Shown piece by piece: positions 10,860 through 22,069 of a stretch of DNA of 64,000 bases. A program made the translations under genes and the position numbers. Location: the NCBI RefSeq assembly GCF_002288925.2, contig NW_022098031.1, forward strand, positions 14,157,824 through 14,221,823, in the 5' to 3' direction. The stretch's first letter is position 1. Each line of letters opens with the position of its first letter. A model generated the notes under the pieces. The model was not told the DNA's origin, did no database searches, and saw nothing but the letters and a program-made list of their open reading frames with translations. The stretch is from Delphinapterus leucas. Taxonomy: Eukaryota; Chordata; Mammalia; Artiodactyla; Monodontidae.

Positions 10860-11795
10860 GATGCCTTAAAGTCACCATCTGGTCCAACAGTAACAGGAAG
10901 TTATGTTCAGGTTTGTCTACTGAGCAACTGAATACAGCCTCTTATAACCTATATAGGTTACCTATAGGTAACCTGTATCCTATCCTTCTTTCCTAGAAAT
11001 TCTTCTGGAAAAATCCAAATTTTCTGGAAATTTATTTTGGTTCAAACATGAAAAACAATGTGGAATCTGTATAGCAACCATTCTCTGCATCTGTAAACCG
11101 CTAACAAAAGGCACTTTATTTCTAAGGCAGGGTGGGGAGCAGTGCTCCAATGTTCTCATTTGGAGAACATCAATTTTGGCCCTTTCAATTCTGCCTTTTA
11201 TTAAATTTACTGAGTTAAAAGTTTCTGGTTGGTTGATTTCCAAGAGACCAGATACCAGTTGGTAAGCTACAACTTTCATGTCAAATCAGTTTCTTTTTTC
11301 CAGTCAGTTTCACTAGTAAAGATACCAAGGAAACTAAATACCTGGAAATGCAGGGAAGTTCTTTCCCTCCACTGAATTACCTTTTCCTTTAGCCTAACTT
11401 AGGCTTCTTTTTCTAACCTAGGCTGGTCAGAGCTCAGTCTTTTATGTGAACCCATAAGAAGTTCATAAACCTGATAAGCAGTCCAAAATATGTTCTTTCT
11501 AGAAAATATAAAAATAGACAAACACTGAGTCAGTAGTGGTGAAATTAAGCAAGCTGGGTATCACAGAACTCTTTTCTAAGCAATATTGGACTTCTCTGAA
11601 CTCTCATTCAGGGTTTTTGATCTATAGAACAAAGCAGAATGTACCCAGACAATTCAAGATCATAGCCAATGATGATTTGTTTAATCCTGTTGGGAAATAA
11701 AAGTAAACTGCAACTGCCAATTTCCATACTTACTGTTGATACAATAGGAACCCATTACCAGATAGAGACAAGGATGATTGAATTTAAGAAAAAGT
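10860..11795. other. Unassigned non-coding stretch with palindrome
   Basis: No gene or repeat family is recognised. The one clear structure is the palindrome pair at 10947-10974. A 99-codon minus frame at 10980-11279 has no recognisable domain. Confidence 0.45.
10947..10974. repeat. Overlapping perfect palindromes (20 bp and 14 bp)
   Basis: AGGTTACCTATAGGTAACCT at 10955-10974 equals its own reverse complement over all 20 bases. AACCTATATAGGTT at 10947-10960 is a second perfect palindrome overlapping it by six bases. The two hairpins are mutually exclusive. Confidence 0.97.
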
Positions 11796-11801
11796 CACAT
11801 G

Positions 11802-12112
11802 TAGAGAATGGACTTGAGGACACAAGGGGGGAAGGGGAAGCTGGGATGAAGTGAGAGAGTGGCATGGACACAAATACACTACCAAATGTAAAATAGATAG
11901 CTAGTGGGAAGCAGCCACATAGCACAGGGAGATCAGCTCGGTGCTCTGTGACCACCTAGAGGGGTGGGATAGGGAGGGTGGGAGGGAGACGCAAGAGGGA
12001 AGAGATATGGGAACATATGTATATGTATAACTGATTCACTTTGTTATAAAGCAGAAACTAACACACCATTGTAAAGCAATTATACTCCAATAAAGGTGTT
12101 TAAAAAAATTAT
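11802..12112 (+). mobile_element. L1 LINE 3' end (cetacean type)
   Basis: Starts at 'gaatggacttgaggacac', passes through 'ccaaatgtaaaatagatagctagtggg' and 'gatcagctcggtgctctgtgaccacc', and ends at 'caattatactccaataaaggtgttt'. It is the plus-oriented counterpart of 8436-8782, about 3 kb away. Confidence 0.9.
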
Positions 12113-12114
12113 GC

Positions 12115-12650
12115 TATGGGAGACCATCTGACTCCAAGTCAAGATATGTTAGAAATCTATGCTTTAAAGTACCATCCCTACTTTCATCACATAGCAATGA
12201 TAGATAAAATATAAAAAGAGAAAATAGAGACAGCCTAACCTCAAACAGAAGTTTATCATTTTGTGAACCACAGACAGAACAGAAATACAAACCAGAAAAT
12301 ATTGTGAAGCTGTAGATAGTCTGGTACCTGAGCCAGATTCACTGTTCAAACCCAGGGACTTAAGTATGTTTTCCTGCCCTTAAGAAGGCTGAAAATGCTT
12401 CAACTAACTACTTCCTGAGGCTATGTGTTACTTATGCCCACTTCTCTATGATGGGAAGAGAATGCAGATATAACCCCCAGTCCCAGGACCAACTTGTCCA
12501 CATGCTTGGTGATAGGATTTACTCTCTCTTTAATATCACCACAGGTCTGGAGCCCAAACCAAGACCTGGTTCTGGGTTAAGGATCCCTAGAGTACTGTAT
12601 GGAGTCAACCACAAAATGTCTACTCAGGGTGAGGTGAGCCCAGAGAGAGA
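12115..12650. other. Unassigned non-coding stretch
   Basis: No recognised repeat or gene. The start of a 126-codon frame (12448-12828) lies here and runs into L1-like A-rich sequence. It has no protein match I can name. Confidence 0.4.
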
Positions 12651-12654
12651 AAGA

Positions 12655-13150
12655 GAGCAAAATCAAGGAATAAAAAGAAAACTCCAATTCAAGATGAGCC
12701 TATATAACAAAATTCCAAAACATATGAGGAAAATGAAGAAAAATAGTCATAAAATCTACAATCAAGAGATAAAAAAAATCAACCGAAGCAAAATAATACT
12801 GAACTATATAAAAACAACTTTAATATAAGTGTGTTCATGGTCCTCAGAGAGACAAAAGAAGCCATAATAGCTATAAAAAGAACAAAAAATTATGAAGCAT
12901 AAACAGCCAGAAATGAAATCAGAACAGTTGGATTAGAAAAAGAACAATTAGAAATAAAATGAAAGATATAGTCATTGAAATAAGACATCCATTAGATGAC
13001 ATAAATTCTGGGCTAGACAAGATGAAGAGAGAAATATAAATTGGGAAATAGTACTGAGATATTTATACAGAGAACAAAAAGAGAAATAAATATTAAAAGT
13101 GATACAGAGAGGTACAGATTGAGAGGTATAAATTTATATTCAATAAGAAT
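12655..13150 (+). mobile_element. Old L1/HAL1-like ORF1-region sequence, degenerate
   Basis: A-rich sequence with repeated 'gaaatgaaa', 'agtcattgaaataag' and 'gacatccattagatgacataaattctggg' resembles the coiled-coil-coding part of old L1 or HAL1 ORF1. It is too diverged to translate or date. Confidence 0.4.
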
Positions 13151-13314
13151 TTTAGGACCAGTATATCAAGCAAACAACAAATATTTATTGAGCACCGTTA
13201 TATGCCAGACACTGTTCCAGGCACTTGGATACATCAATGAGCAAAACCGAGGGAAAAAAAAATCCTTGCTCTCATGGAGTATACTTTCTAGCAGGGGAAG
13301 AAAGACAAACAAAC

Positions 13315-14030
13315 GGTGTATCAGGATCCCTCCAGAAAATAGACTACACACTCAAAAGGAGTGAATGCACATAGTTCAATGACTCTTTCCTGATAAAGGA
13401 CCCCAAGGCTAGCAACAGGAGGAAGCCATTACCAGAGGACTGAAAAGAGCAAAGCACAGCATGGCAGAGAGGTGAGAATTCAGAACTTGCCACACACTTA
13501 GAAAAGTTATATCCATGGTAATAAGTAGTCATCAGAACCACTTTTAAACCAGTTCAAATGATCATCAAAAACACACTTCAGTGAACATACTTTTGCAAGC
13601 CAACTACTGTCAGGCCTTCATTCTGAAAGTCAGCCGAACAGGGACAGACTCACTCAGTAAACACGCCTCTAAGAGTCAACCAATCAACAACAGACTTGTG
13701 AGTAACAAATTCTACAGATGAAGCCAACCAACTGAAGACTCTGAAAGTCTGCCAATCCCTCAACTCCTTGCTTCTCCAAAAGCAAAGGGACACTGTGCTG
13801 ACCAGTCTAGTCTCCTTTGACAGAAGAATCTGGGGACATACACACCCTGAACTCTCTCTTTTCCCCACATCCAATCTTTTGACTGAGCCTCCTGTGGCTG
13901 AACTCAACTAGAAGCCAGAGAGCACGGAAGATTGTTGATACCACCCACAGATGTCACCTTCTCAGGGCACAGAGCAGGGTGGAAAAGGGTAAAGAGTGGA
14001 TCTGAAGGAGCAAAGGACATTTCTGGCACA
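13315..14030. mobile_element. Unclassified LTR-like element inside L2
   Basis: About 0.7 kb separates two adjacent L2 blocks. acaaac occurs at both edges (13306-13311 and 14034-14039), compatible with a short target duplication, though L2 itself is rich in this motif here. The 3' part ('ggcacagagcagggtggaaaagggtaaagagtgg') recalls a dispersed mammalian repeat whose name I cannot give. Minus-strand frames inside have no known domain. Confidence 0.4.
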
Positions 14031-14407
14031 ATAACAAACAAGTAAATTATATCATGTTAGAAGGTTACAGAACAGAAAAAGTGGGTTGTGAGTATTGGGG
14101 AAGGGAGAGAGGAAAGTTTGAAGTTTTAAATAGAGTTTTCAGGGTAGGTTTCATTAAGAAAGTCACATTTGAGCAAAGACTAGAGAAAGGAAAGTGTATT
14201 AGCCACTTATATTTGGAGGAAGAGTAGTCCAGGCAATAGGAACAGTTTTGGGCAAAGGTCCTAAAGCAAGAGTATGCCTGGCTTGCTCAAAACCAGTGTG
14301 GCTGGAGTAGCATGAGAGAGGGGGAGAGGAGGAGGAAATGAGGTGAGATACAGAATTGGGACCCAAATCATGTAGGTCCTCACAGGCCATTGAAAGGATT
14401 TGGGCTT

Positions 14408-14799
14408 TGTATTAGTTTGTTGGGGTTGTGATAACAAAGTACCACACACTAGGTGGCTTAAACAACAGAAATTTATTGTCTCACAGTTCTGGAGGCTGGA
14501 AGTCTGACATCAAGGTGTTGGTATGGTTGGTTTCTTCTGGGGCCTCTCTCCTTGGCTTGCAGATGCTGTCTTATTGCTGTGTGTTCACACAGTCATCCTT
14601 CAGTCTTCGTGTTATCTGTGTCCTCATCTCCTCTTCTTATAAGGGCACTAGTCATATTGGATTAGGGCCCACCCATAGCATCTCATTTTACTTTAATTAC
14701 CTCTTTAAAGGCTTTATCTCCAAATACAGACACACTTTGTGGTGCTGGGGGTTAGGACTTCAACATATGAATTTTGGAGACATAATTCAGCCCATACCA
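14408..14799 (+). mobile_element. MLT1-type (ERVL-MaLR) solo LTR with perfect 5-bp TSD
   Basis: Begins TGTATTAGTTTGTTGGGG and ends CATACCA, with the MLT1 hallmarks 'acaacagaaatttattgtctcacagttctggagg' and 'ttataagggcactagtcatattgg'. GGCTT at 14403-14407 and 14800-14804 is a perfect 5-bp target duplication. It splits an L2. The 138-codon frame across it (14428-14844) is LTR translation, not a gene. Confidence 0.92.
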
Positions 14800-15624
14800 G
14801 GCTTCTACTCTGAATATTGGGAGCCACTGGATGGTTTTGAATAGATGAGTGGCATAATTTGATTTATGTTTTAAATGTCCACTTTGGCAGCTGTTTGAAA
14901 CAGGCTAAAGTGGAATGAGGATAAGACTAGAAACAAGGAGACTGGTTAGGAGGAAACTTCAATAATTCAGATAGAAAGTGGTGGTGACTAGGTCGAGAGT
15001 GGTAGCAGTAGAGGAGAGGAAAAGAGTCACATTCAGGATATATTTCTAAGGTAGTCAATGGGATTTCCTGATGATTAGGATGTGGAATGTGAGAGAAAGA
15101 GTGACATCAAGGATGATGCCATGGCTTTTGGCCTGACATTGGAAGAATGGAACTGCTACAGCTGACACTGGAAGGCTACAAGAGGAATAGTCTTGTGGGG
15201 AGATATATAAGAGTTTAAGTCGAGGCATATAAGGTTTGAGATACTTACTAGACATTCAGGAAGATATGCCAATAAGCTGTTGAATATATAAATCTGGAGT
15301 TCAGGAAGGAGGTCTGGGTTGGAGATATAAATGCGAGAGTCACCAGAACATAAGTGGTATTTAAAGCCATGAGACTAGACGAGATCAGCAATGGAATGAC
15401 TGTAGAAGGGAGAAGAGACCAAGGGTTGAGCCCTTTGTCACTCCAACATTATGGGTTAGAAGAAAAGGAGGGACCTGCAAAGAAAACTGAAAAGCAGCAG
15501 CCAGTGAAGAACAAAGGAGATGAAGAGAGTGTTGGGCCCTTGAAACCAAGTGAAGAAAGTTCATCATGGAAAAGAAGTAGCCACTGTGTCAAATGCTACT
15601 GAAAGTCAGTGTTCAGATCATTGT

Positions 15625-17150
15625 TAATCTAAGACCATTTGAAATAGTCCCATGGCTCTTGAACATTCTGTTCTGTTTATTCAGTTGTTTTTCTCTGTGT
15701 TTCAATTGGAGTAATTTCTATGGGTCTATCTTCAAGTTCACTTATTTTTTCCTCAGCTGTTTTGAGTTTATGGATGAGCCTGTCAAAGGAATTCTTCACC
15801 TCTGTTCCTGTTTTCCATTTATCCACTGATTCTTTTCCTTTTGTTTCCATCTCTATGCTGAATGTAGCCACCTTTTCATGCATGTTGTCCACCTTTTCCA
15901 TCAGAGCCCTTAACATGTTAATCATAGCTATTTAGAGCCCCTGTCTGATGGTCCCAACATCTGTGTCACATATGAGTCTGGTTCTGTTAAATGCTTTGCC
16001 CCGACTCTGTGTCTGTTTTCTTGCTTCTTTGTCTGCCTTGTAACTGTTTGTTGAAAGCCAAACTTCTTGTGTAGGTCAGTAGACATTAAGGCTACTAGTC
16101 TGTGTGTCTACATATGGGCATGCATTTCCTTCTGCAAGGTCTTTAGTGTGGAGGAGCTAAATCAATCTAGTCAGGATTTGAGCTGAGTTTGTGATTTGTT
16201 GTTATAGTTACCTTGAGTGCACCAACAGCTTTAAATTACTCTAACATTACCTGGTGTTTAGGGTGGGTACTGGATTGTAGGAGGTTTTCTCCTGAATGTC
16301 TGTTCCACACAGCTTTAGGTCTTCCATTTCACTACCCCTCAGTGCTGTTACTTGTTAATTGTACAAGTACAATTTTATTTAATTGTCCAATTGTTTTTTT
16401 TAGCCTGGTTTTGGGAGCAGACAGCAAGTGGCAGTCTGCGGAGAATATCTCAGTTGTTTTGCTCATCTGCAATCTTAGTCAAGCACCATGTTCCCTGGAT
16501 CCCCAGAGTTGGGCCATCTCAGTGATCCTACCCCACCCTCAGTTGTGGGTCTGGGACCAGCTCATATTCCTGCCCCACCCCCAGGACAGAGTTTTTTGCA
16601 GTTTCCTTTCCACAGTTACACTGGGTTTCTCCGGTGTCCTAAAAGCAACAATGCACTAGTGATTTAAGCATTTGTCCCACATGAGAGATGGGGAGAAGAA
16701 GGATTTGTGTCTTTCCCACAGTGGCAGCTGTTCCCCTCCCCCAGGTCTGCTCTGTGATGGAGGCTTTCTCGGGATTCTCATCCTGCCCCCAGTCTTTTTG
16801 TGAGCACTTGATGAGGTCCATGGAGAAAAGTTCCAAAGTGCTGTGAAGTCCCCTTGTGTCTACAGCCTCCTGGGGTTATATATTCTCCAACCTAGCCCAC
16901 ATTCAGCCGTTAGCGATTTGTTAAAAACTGTAGTCAAATTCTACTTATCAGTGGGTCTGCCCTGTAAACAAGTAGTTGAGTCTCATTGCTCCTTGGAAGC
17001 ACCTGTTTTTCTTTAGACTTCATGTCGGTTGATTGCCCTGAGAGCTCTGATGGGCTCAAGAAAATTGTGAATTTGCATACTGCCATTTTTTTGTGGTTGT
17101 TAGGGTGAGAATGATGCTCTTTCCAGCTTCCTACATCCTATGCAAAAGTC
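15625..17150 (-). mobile_element. Old L1 LINE, ORF1 and upstream region, antisense
   Basis: Sequence antisense to L1 ORF1 ('atctatcttcaagttcacttattttttcctcagctg') is followed by what looks like the 5' flank of an old L1 ('tctgatggtcccaacatctgtg', 'gccttgtaactgtttgttgaaagcc'). The downstream limit is uncertain because the 5' flank is poorly conserved. Confidence 0.6.
15677..15925 (-). pseudogene. L1 ORF1 coiled-coil fragment
   Basis: An 82-codon frame reads like the L1 ORF1p coiled coil: heptad-like MRALMEKVDNMHEKVATFS, then FDRLIHKLKTAEEKISELE, the segment just before the RNA-recognition domain of intact ORF1p. The RNA-binding domain and the N-terminus are missing. It survives only as a fragment and is antisense to the plus strand. 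Confidence 0.75.
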
Positions 17151-18465
17151 CTATTTCATTCATCTTTAACTGTATGTCATTTATTCTCTCTGGACCTCAG
17201 TCATAGGAATAGTATGCTAGAAAATCTCTAATGTGCCTTCCATCACACATGTTGCAATAAACAAAACAGCTTCTAAAGAAGCCACAGTTTTATATTTACT
17301 TTTGTTCCCTGTTCCTTATCACAGCTGCAGCAACTAACTTTATAGAGAGAAAGAGGATATAAGAAAATTCAAACTCAAATTCTATATAATAATTTCTATC
17401 AGCACTAGATCTAAAATCATAATATGGCCTGACTTTCTAGATTACCCTCTATTCATTAGCTTCAAGACAGCAAACCAGTTTCAATTCAATGAGTAGCACA
17501 GGGATTCTGGAATTCATTTTCTCCTTAGTTAACTGTCATCTCTAATATTTATTTCCTTTCATGCTGAATTTTGTGACTCTTTCAACACATTCTCGGGTGT
17601 TTCCACTACTCTCTCATGTTCCCTTCTTCCCATGATCTTTGGCAACTTTGAAAAAGCCTAGAAGTTGTTCCTGCCAGAAAGTGTTTGTGTCTCCCTGGTT
17701 CTATTGCTCAGGTTGCGGAGTGCTTTATCTTGAGTGTAACTGTTGGAAGGGCATAAAGGGTAAAAGTCCCATCTACCAAATCCACCGACTTCACAGCCTC
17801 TCTGAGTCCTTCATCACAAGGGGAAGTCTAAAAGATGGCCTTGTCCCCCTTGGATACTGCAGCTTGGACAAAAAACATTTTTAAATCCATCAATCAGTCC
17901 AGCCAGAAAACAGCCTCACACAGTTCCCAAACTGTTGACTGTTGCGTGGCAATATACACATGGCATTGATGAATCCCTGACCTGGCATTTCCTCCAAGTC
18001 TCATACAATTGATTACTGGATTTTACAGACCACAGTTGGCTACTACATAGAAGCCAGCATCCTGGGCTCTGGAGAGCTTTGCCTCATGCCTCTTCAGATG
18101 CTCCTTTTCTATTTATTTTTATGTCTTACTCTAGCCCCTTCTCTTTTGTAATTGATGACTGTCCAGGCTTAATGTTTAGCCACATAGGGAATTAACAGAT
18201 GACCCAAGGCAATGATTTCATTGTTATGGACTCAAAACACTGCCATTACACTGGAGAATACAGAGTTTAATGGTTTCTCCCCTCTAGTGTGAAATCCAAC
18301 GGTTGTTTGATGGCAGGAAGCCATCTGATGGTGTGGTGTGAATCACCCCATGTCCTTTCAGTCTTTTTTTCCTTCTTTTAGGTTAACAACAATTGGATTC
18401 TATTACTTATGACCAAAAACCTTAACTGATAAGTCCTCATCAACTTAAAAAGTGTTCAGCTCTCT
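17151..18465. other. Unassigned non-coding stretch
   Basis: No repeat family or gene is recognised. The longest frame (17639-17884, 81 codons, cysteine-rich start) lacks zinc-finger spacing or any other domain I recognise. Confidence 0.45.
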
Positions 18466-18682
18466 GGGCTTCCCTCGTGGCGCAGTGGTTGGGAGTCCGC
18501 CTGCTGATGCAAGGGATAGGGGTTCGTGCTCTGGTCCGGGAAGATACCACATGCCGCGGAGCGGCTGGGCCCGTGAGCCATGGCCACTGGGCCTGCACGT
18601 CCGGAGGCTGTGCTCCGCAACGGGAGAGGCCACAACAGTGAGAGGCCCGTGTACCACAAAAAAAAAAAAAAAAAAAAAAAAA
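18466..18682 (+). mobile_element. CHR-type SINE, short form
   Basis: Full short-form SINE starting gggcttccctcgtggcgcagtgg and ending in a 26-nt poly-A run. No clear target duplication is visible, unlike most other copies here. Peptide frames on both strands are SINE translation. Confidence 0.95.
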
Positions 18683-18699
18683 GATAACATTCCTTCTTG

Positions 18700-18951
18700 A
18701 TCTTGTAAGGGGCCACAATGACTCTTAGATCTGGATTCTGTAAACTGTCAATAATACGTACAATAATGTGTCATTTACTGTACAGCCCTCTGTCTCAAAA
18801 AACTTATATAACTGTGCCTTGACTTCTAACAGGCAGAACAGTTCTCAGAGCTTTCTGAGATGCTGTTCCCGTGTTATAATGCTCAACTTGGCTTGAATAA
18901 AATTTTCCATTTCTTTCTTAGATCAACTGATTATTTTTTTGTTGACACAGG
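18700..18951 (+). mobile_element. ERV-type LTR remnant (3' portion)
   Basis: 'cttatataactgtgccttgacttctaacaggc', 'tctcagagctttctgagatgctg' and 'ggcttgaataaaattttccatttctttcttag' followed by 'gttgacaca' is the promoter-to-U5 layout of a gammaretrovirus-like LTR. A polyadenylation signal (aataaa) lies at 18896-18901. No gag/pol/env is seen nearby. It is a solo, 5'-shortened LTR, described only. Confidence 0.6.
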
Positions 18952-20190
18952 GATAATAACGCAGACTCATTCTCACAAGACATGACACATGGCAATTTTG
19001 ACTCACATACTGCTCATCAGGCAGCGAGAAACTTTCTTAGACCTGCACTGCAGTCTGACACTCTCCCCACCAGCCTCCTTCAGAGGGATCAGGTCTGCAT
19101 CTCTGTCTGAAGATTCTCTCCATCTTGTTCCGCTCTCTCTCCTTTACCCCCAACAAGTAAACAGGCACATCTAACCCTGTTTTGCCATATGCTTCTCAGA
19201 GGATGCAAACTAACACAACTGAAAGACATAATCTGATTGCCAAATTGGAGGCTGTGTGAGAATGGATGACAGGTGTGTCAGAGGGGATCTGGGAAGACCA
19301 GATAAGAGGTAAGGTCAATAACCAGGCAAGAGTTAGTGGTAGTTTGTACCAGGGTGGTGTCAGCCCAGGTTCACATGAATCACAACAGACACCAATAAGG
19401 GACTTCAAGTTTCAGATTCCACCTGCCTATTACTGGAGGTGGGGCTCCTCACATCCTACCAGATTATGTCAGGATATAAAAGAAGGAGAAAGTACATTTA
19501 GAGGGCTTCTGTACCTGCAGCTAAACCAGCTTGGTGAAGACAGGCACTGACTCCATGGAATTGGGGATGCTTTCCCTCAGCTAGTTTTAAAATATTCTAC
19601 GATTCAGGTCATGTTCAAGGTTCTAGCATTATGCAATTTTTTCAATGACAGAGATTATAGCATTGCTATTTGTGCCACTATAATCAGGGAGGGGTCAGCA
19701 TTTCCACTGCTAACACTGTATTTCCAGAGCCATAAAATTTACAACTTGCTGAAATGTGGCATGCAAAGTCAGCCACAAAATTTTTCTAAAATTCCAGCAA
19801 AGACTCCATCATGCCATTAAAATAAAAACAAGAAGAAAGTAACAGTTTAGAATTCATTTAACTTAAAATGGTGACTTCTATTATACAATCAAACTTGGTG
19901 AATGAATCTTCATGGGAAGAAGCAAGGATTTTTTTACAGGTATTCCATCAGAGGGTCACTTAAAAAGCATATTTGTTAGACTTCTAGAAAATCCAATTGC
20001 TGCTCAATTTGGGGCTTCCCGTGAGATCATTTAAAAAGAGTCTTTATTTTTTACAGGCCTTTATTTCCTTTCTGGGAAAAAAAATCCAATTGAAAAGCTA
20101 TCACCATCTCTGATTCTTAAAGATAATGGAGATGTTGAATTTAACCTCAAAAAAAAAAAATGGAAACGAGGGCAAAAATCTTGACACACA
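18952..20190. other. Mostly unassigned; possible L2 at 19230-19375
   Basis: Within this stretch 'agaccagataagaggtaaggtcaataaccaggcaagagttagtgg' and 'accagggtggtgtcagc' resemble antisense L2, but weakly. The rest shows no repeat or gene. The 94-codon frame at 19266-19550 has no recognised motif. Confidence 0.4.
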
Positions 20191-20199
20191 ATGCTACTG

Positions 20200-20300
20200 A
20201 GTTCTTTTTTTTTTAATTTTATTTTTTAATACAGCAGGTTCTTATTAGTTATCCATTTTATACATATTAGTGTATATATGTCAATCCCAATCTCCCAAGA
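20200..20300 (-). mobile_element. Short inverted L1 3' end
   Basis: 'tttttaatacagcaggttcttattagttatccattttatacatattagtg' is the reverse complement of an L1 3' UTR tail common in cetartiodactyls. Only about 100 bases remain, with a T-rich (inverted poly-A) left edge. Confidence 0.65.
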
Positions 20301-21435
20301 GTTATTTCTTATTCCCATCAGAGAGTGGACTTAAGAAAAGAAAGTGAGTCTGCTATTTCTTTCCTCTTTTACATTTATGTGGACAAAGCGTCTTAACTGA
20401 TACTGCCGTAGTTGAGTGAGCAGCGAATATTATTTTAAAGCTCACTTTCCCTGGGGGTGAGAAGCCACTTGACTAAAAATTTCAGCAATGCCTCAGTGAC
20501 ACAGCACGGGAACCTCTCACACTGAGCACCGGAGCCAAGGACTCTGGAGGAAGGGGATTGGGGGTGGTTTCCACCTGCAGGTAGAATGAGTGTCTGTCAT
20601 TTCCTCAAATTCCTCGAGGCCACCCACAGGCATGAAGGATGGTGAACAAAGCCTGGGGAATGGAGACTATCTTCAAAAATCTCCCAGTGCTTCCTGGGAG
20701 ATTTAAGGGACAATAAGAAAATAATTTGTTGGTTTGTAAGTCAGCTGACGTAGTTTTTGATCATTCAGATGGGACAGTTCTGCCTGGAAGGGATCAATCT
20801 TTTTTTTGTGCCAAAGACTAACACAAACAGATACAAATCAAAGGAGGTGTTCTTTCAATAAAGGAAATTCCAGGAAGGATGCCTAGGCTTAAATAAAATA
20901 TAACCCTTTGTTTCAAGGGCTCTTCTTTCCCTTGCAAAAGGAAATGCACTCTCTGAAAAAACATGTGCCAGGACTGGTGAGATCGAATTCTTCAACAAGT
21001 AAGGATCTGTCTACATTCGGGACAACATCTTGGGGAAGCCTTGAAGGGAATCGTGCCTGGAGTCCTGTCTGACTTAACTCATCATCACAGTCCTTCATCA
21101 CAACATAATGAGTGTTATTACTTCCTCATGTGGCCTGTGGGCTTTGTTAATTAAAGAATGGAAAGGTAAGTAGTTCCAACATTTTGCTTTTAATTAATCA
21201 AATGATGTGTTTTCCATCCTCAAGTTGCTGGGCAGAAAGTAAAATATTTAGTCTGCCTTCTAATACCCAAAAGAGTTCAGTGAAAAAAACTCAGCTGCTG
21301 GTTTGAGATTGTGTAGACAACACAGCAGAAAACTGGCTGCTCTTTTCTTTCCAAATTTTAAGTCAACTGTATTGCCCACACTGCTGCCTGTAATACAATA
21401 GTCTCTGAAGAAAGAGAAAAGATTGCCCTGTATCA
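20301..21435. other. Unassigned non-coding stretch
   Basis: No recognised repeat or gene. Base composition is mixed and unremarkable. It could contain conserved non-coding sequence, which cannot be judged from one genome. Confidence 0.4.
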
Positions 21436-21439
21436 TCTC

Positions 21440-22066
21440 ATCAATATAAATAAAACCTTCTCAAAGGAAAGGTCCATATCTTAAATTTTTGTGGGTATGA
21501 AGCAGGAGATAGATGGGCCCCAGGCTGAACAGTTTCTCCCCTGTGGACAGAAACTCCATAACAGCAGAAACTCCATAAAAGCAGGATGATAGAGGAGGCT
21601 GGGCCCTGCCCAGATAAGAGATAAAAGACCACATATTCCTCATTCTCGAAGTTAAGGAGCCCTTCCCAACTACACATGCACAGAAAGGCTCCTTGGAGGT
21701 CAAAAAGGGAGGGGGTGCCACCCCATAGTAAGTGATGTCAACTACCCATAGGCCTTTTCACTAGAATCCATTTTGGCTAATAGATGCATGAGCACATAGG
21801 GGAGGATGCTGAGATAAACCAAATACGGACTCAGAACCAGGCAAAGCAGGATGATTGGTCAAAGGAAACCCAGAAGAAATGCCCCCAAAAAGCGATTCAA
21901 ACCACCACAAGGGCGCAACTCTCTCTCTGAGCCCACCCGTGTGTCTATCCACACCTACTGTACTGTTTTCCTCCTAATAAATACTTTACTTGCTTCACTA
22001 GTTTCCGTCTCTATGTGGAAATTCATTTCTACACAGCTGATGGGCCAGGGCCTTGTCACTGGCCAC
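21440..22066 (+). mobile_element. ERV-type LTR (gammaretrovirus-like), solo
   Basis: A plus-oriented LTR layout is seen: 'aatccattttggctaatag', 'gcaaagcaggatgattggtcaaagg', 'gggcgcaactctctctctgagcccacc', then a polyadenylation signal (aataaa, 21976-21981) and 'tacttgcttcactagtttcc'. A 17-bp unit (cagaaactccataa) is tandemly duplicated near 21548-21581. No internal viral genes follow. The exact 5' limit is uncertain. It ends close to a tRNA-Glu-like segment. Family recognition is from memory. Confidence 0.6.
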
Positions 22067-22069
22067 TGG

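Larger units (their letters stand above)
13166..15610 (-). mobile_element. L2 LINE 3' region, interrupted twice
   Basis: L2 pieces lie in consensus order: 13166-13314 ('caaatatttattgagcaccgttatatgccagacactgttccaggc'), about 14031-14407 ('caggcaataggaacag', 'aaagcaagagtatgcctggc') and 14800-15610 ('ggagccactggatggttttgaatagatgagtggc', 'aacattatgggttagaag'). This is one of the longest L2 remnants in the window, with roughly 1.3 kb preserved once the two LTR insertions (13315-14030 and 14408-14799) are removed. All pieces share orientation, which supports a single original element. Confidence 0.75.

Noticed and set aside
8585..11955. Two frames both starting MVTEHRADLPVLCGCFPLAIYF
   Set aside because: They are translations of one L1 3' UTR in two orientations.
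14428..14844. 138-codon plus frame
   Set aside because: It lies within an MLT1 solo LTR and crosses its boundary.
20830..20890. Possible gene 3' end (aataaa-like)
   Set aside because: aataaa motifs are frequent in AT-rich DNA. No coding sequence upstream supports it.
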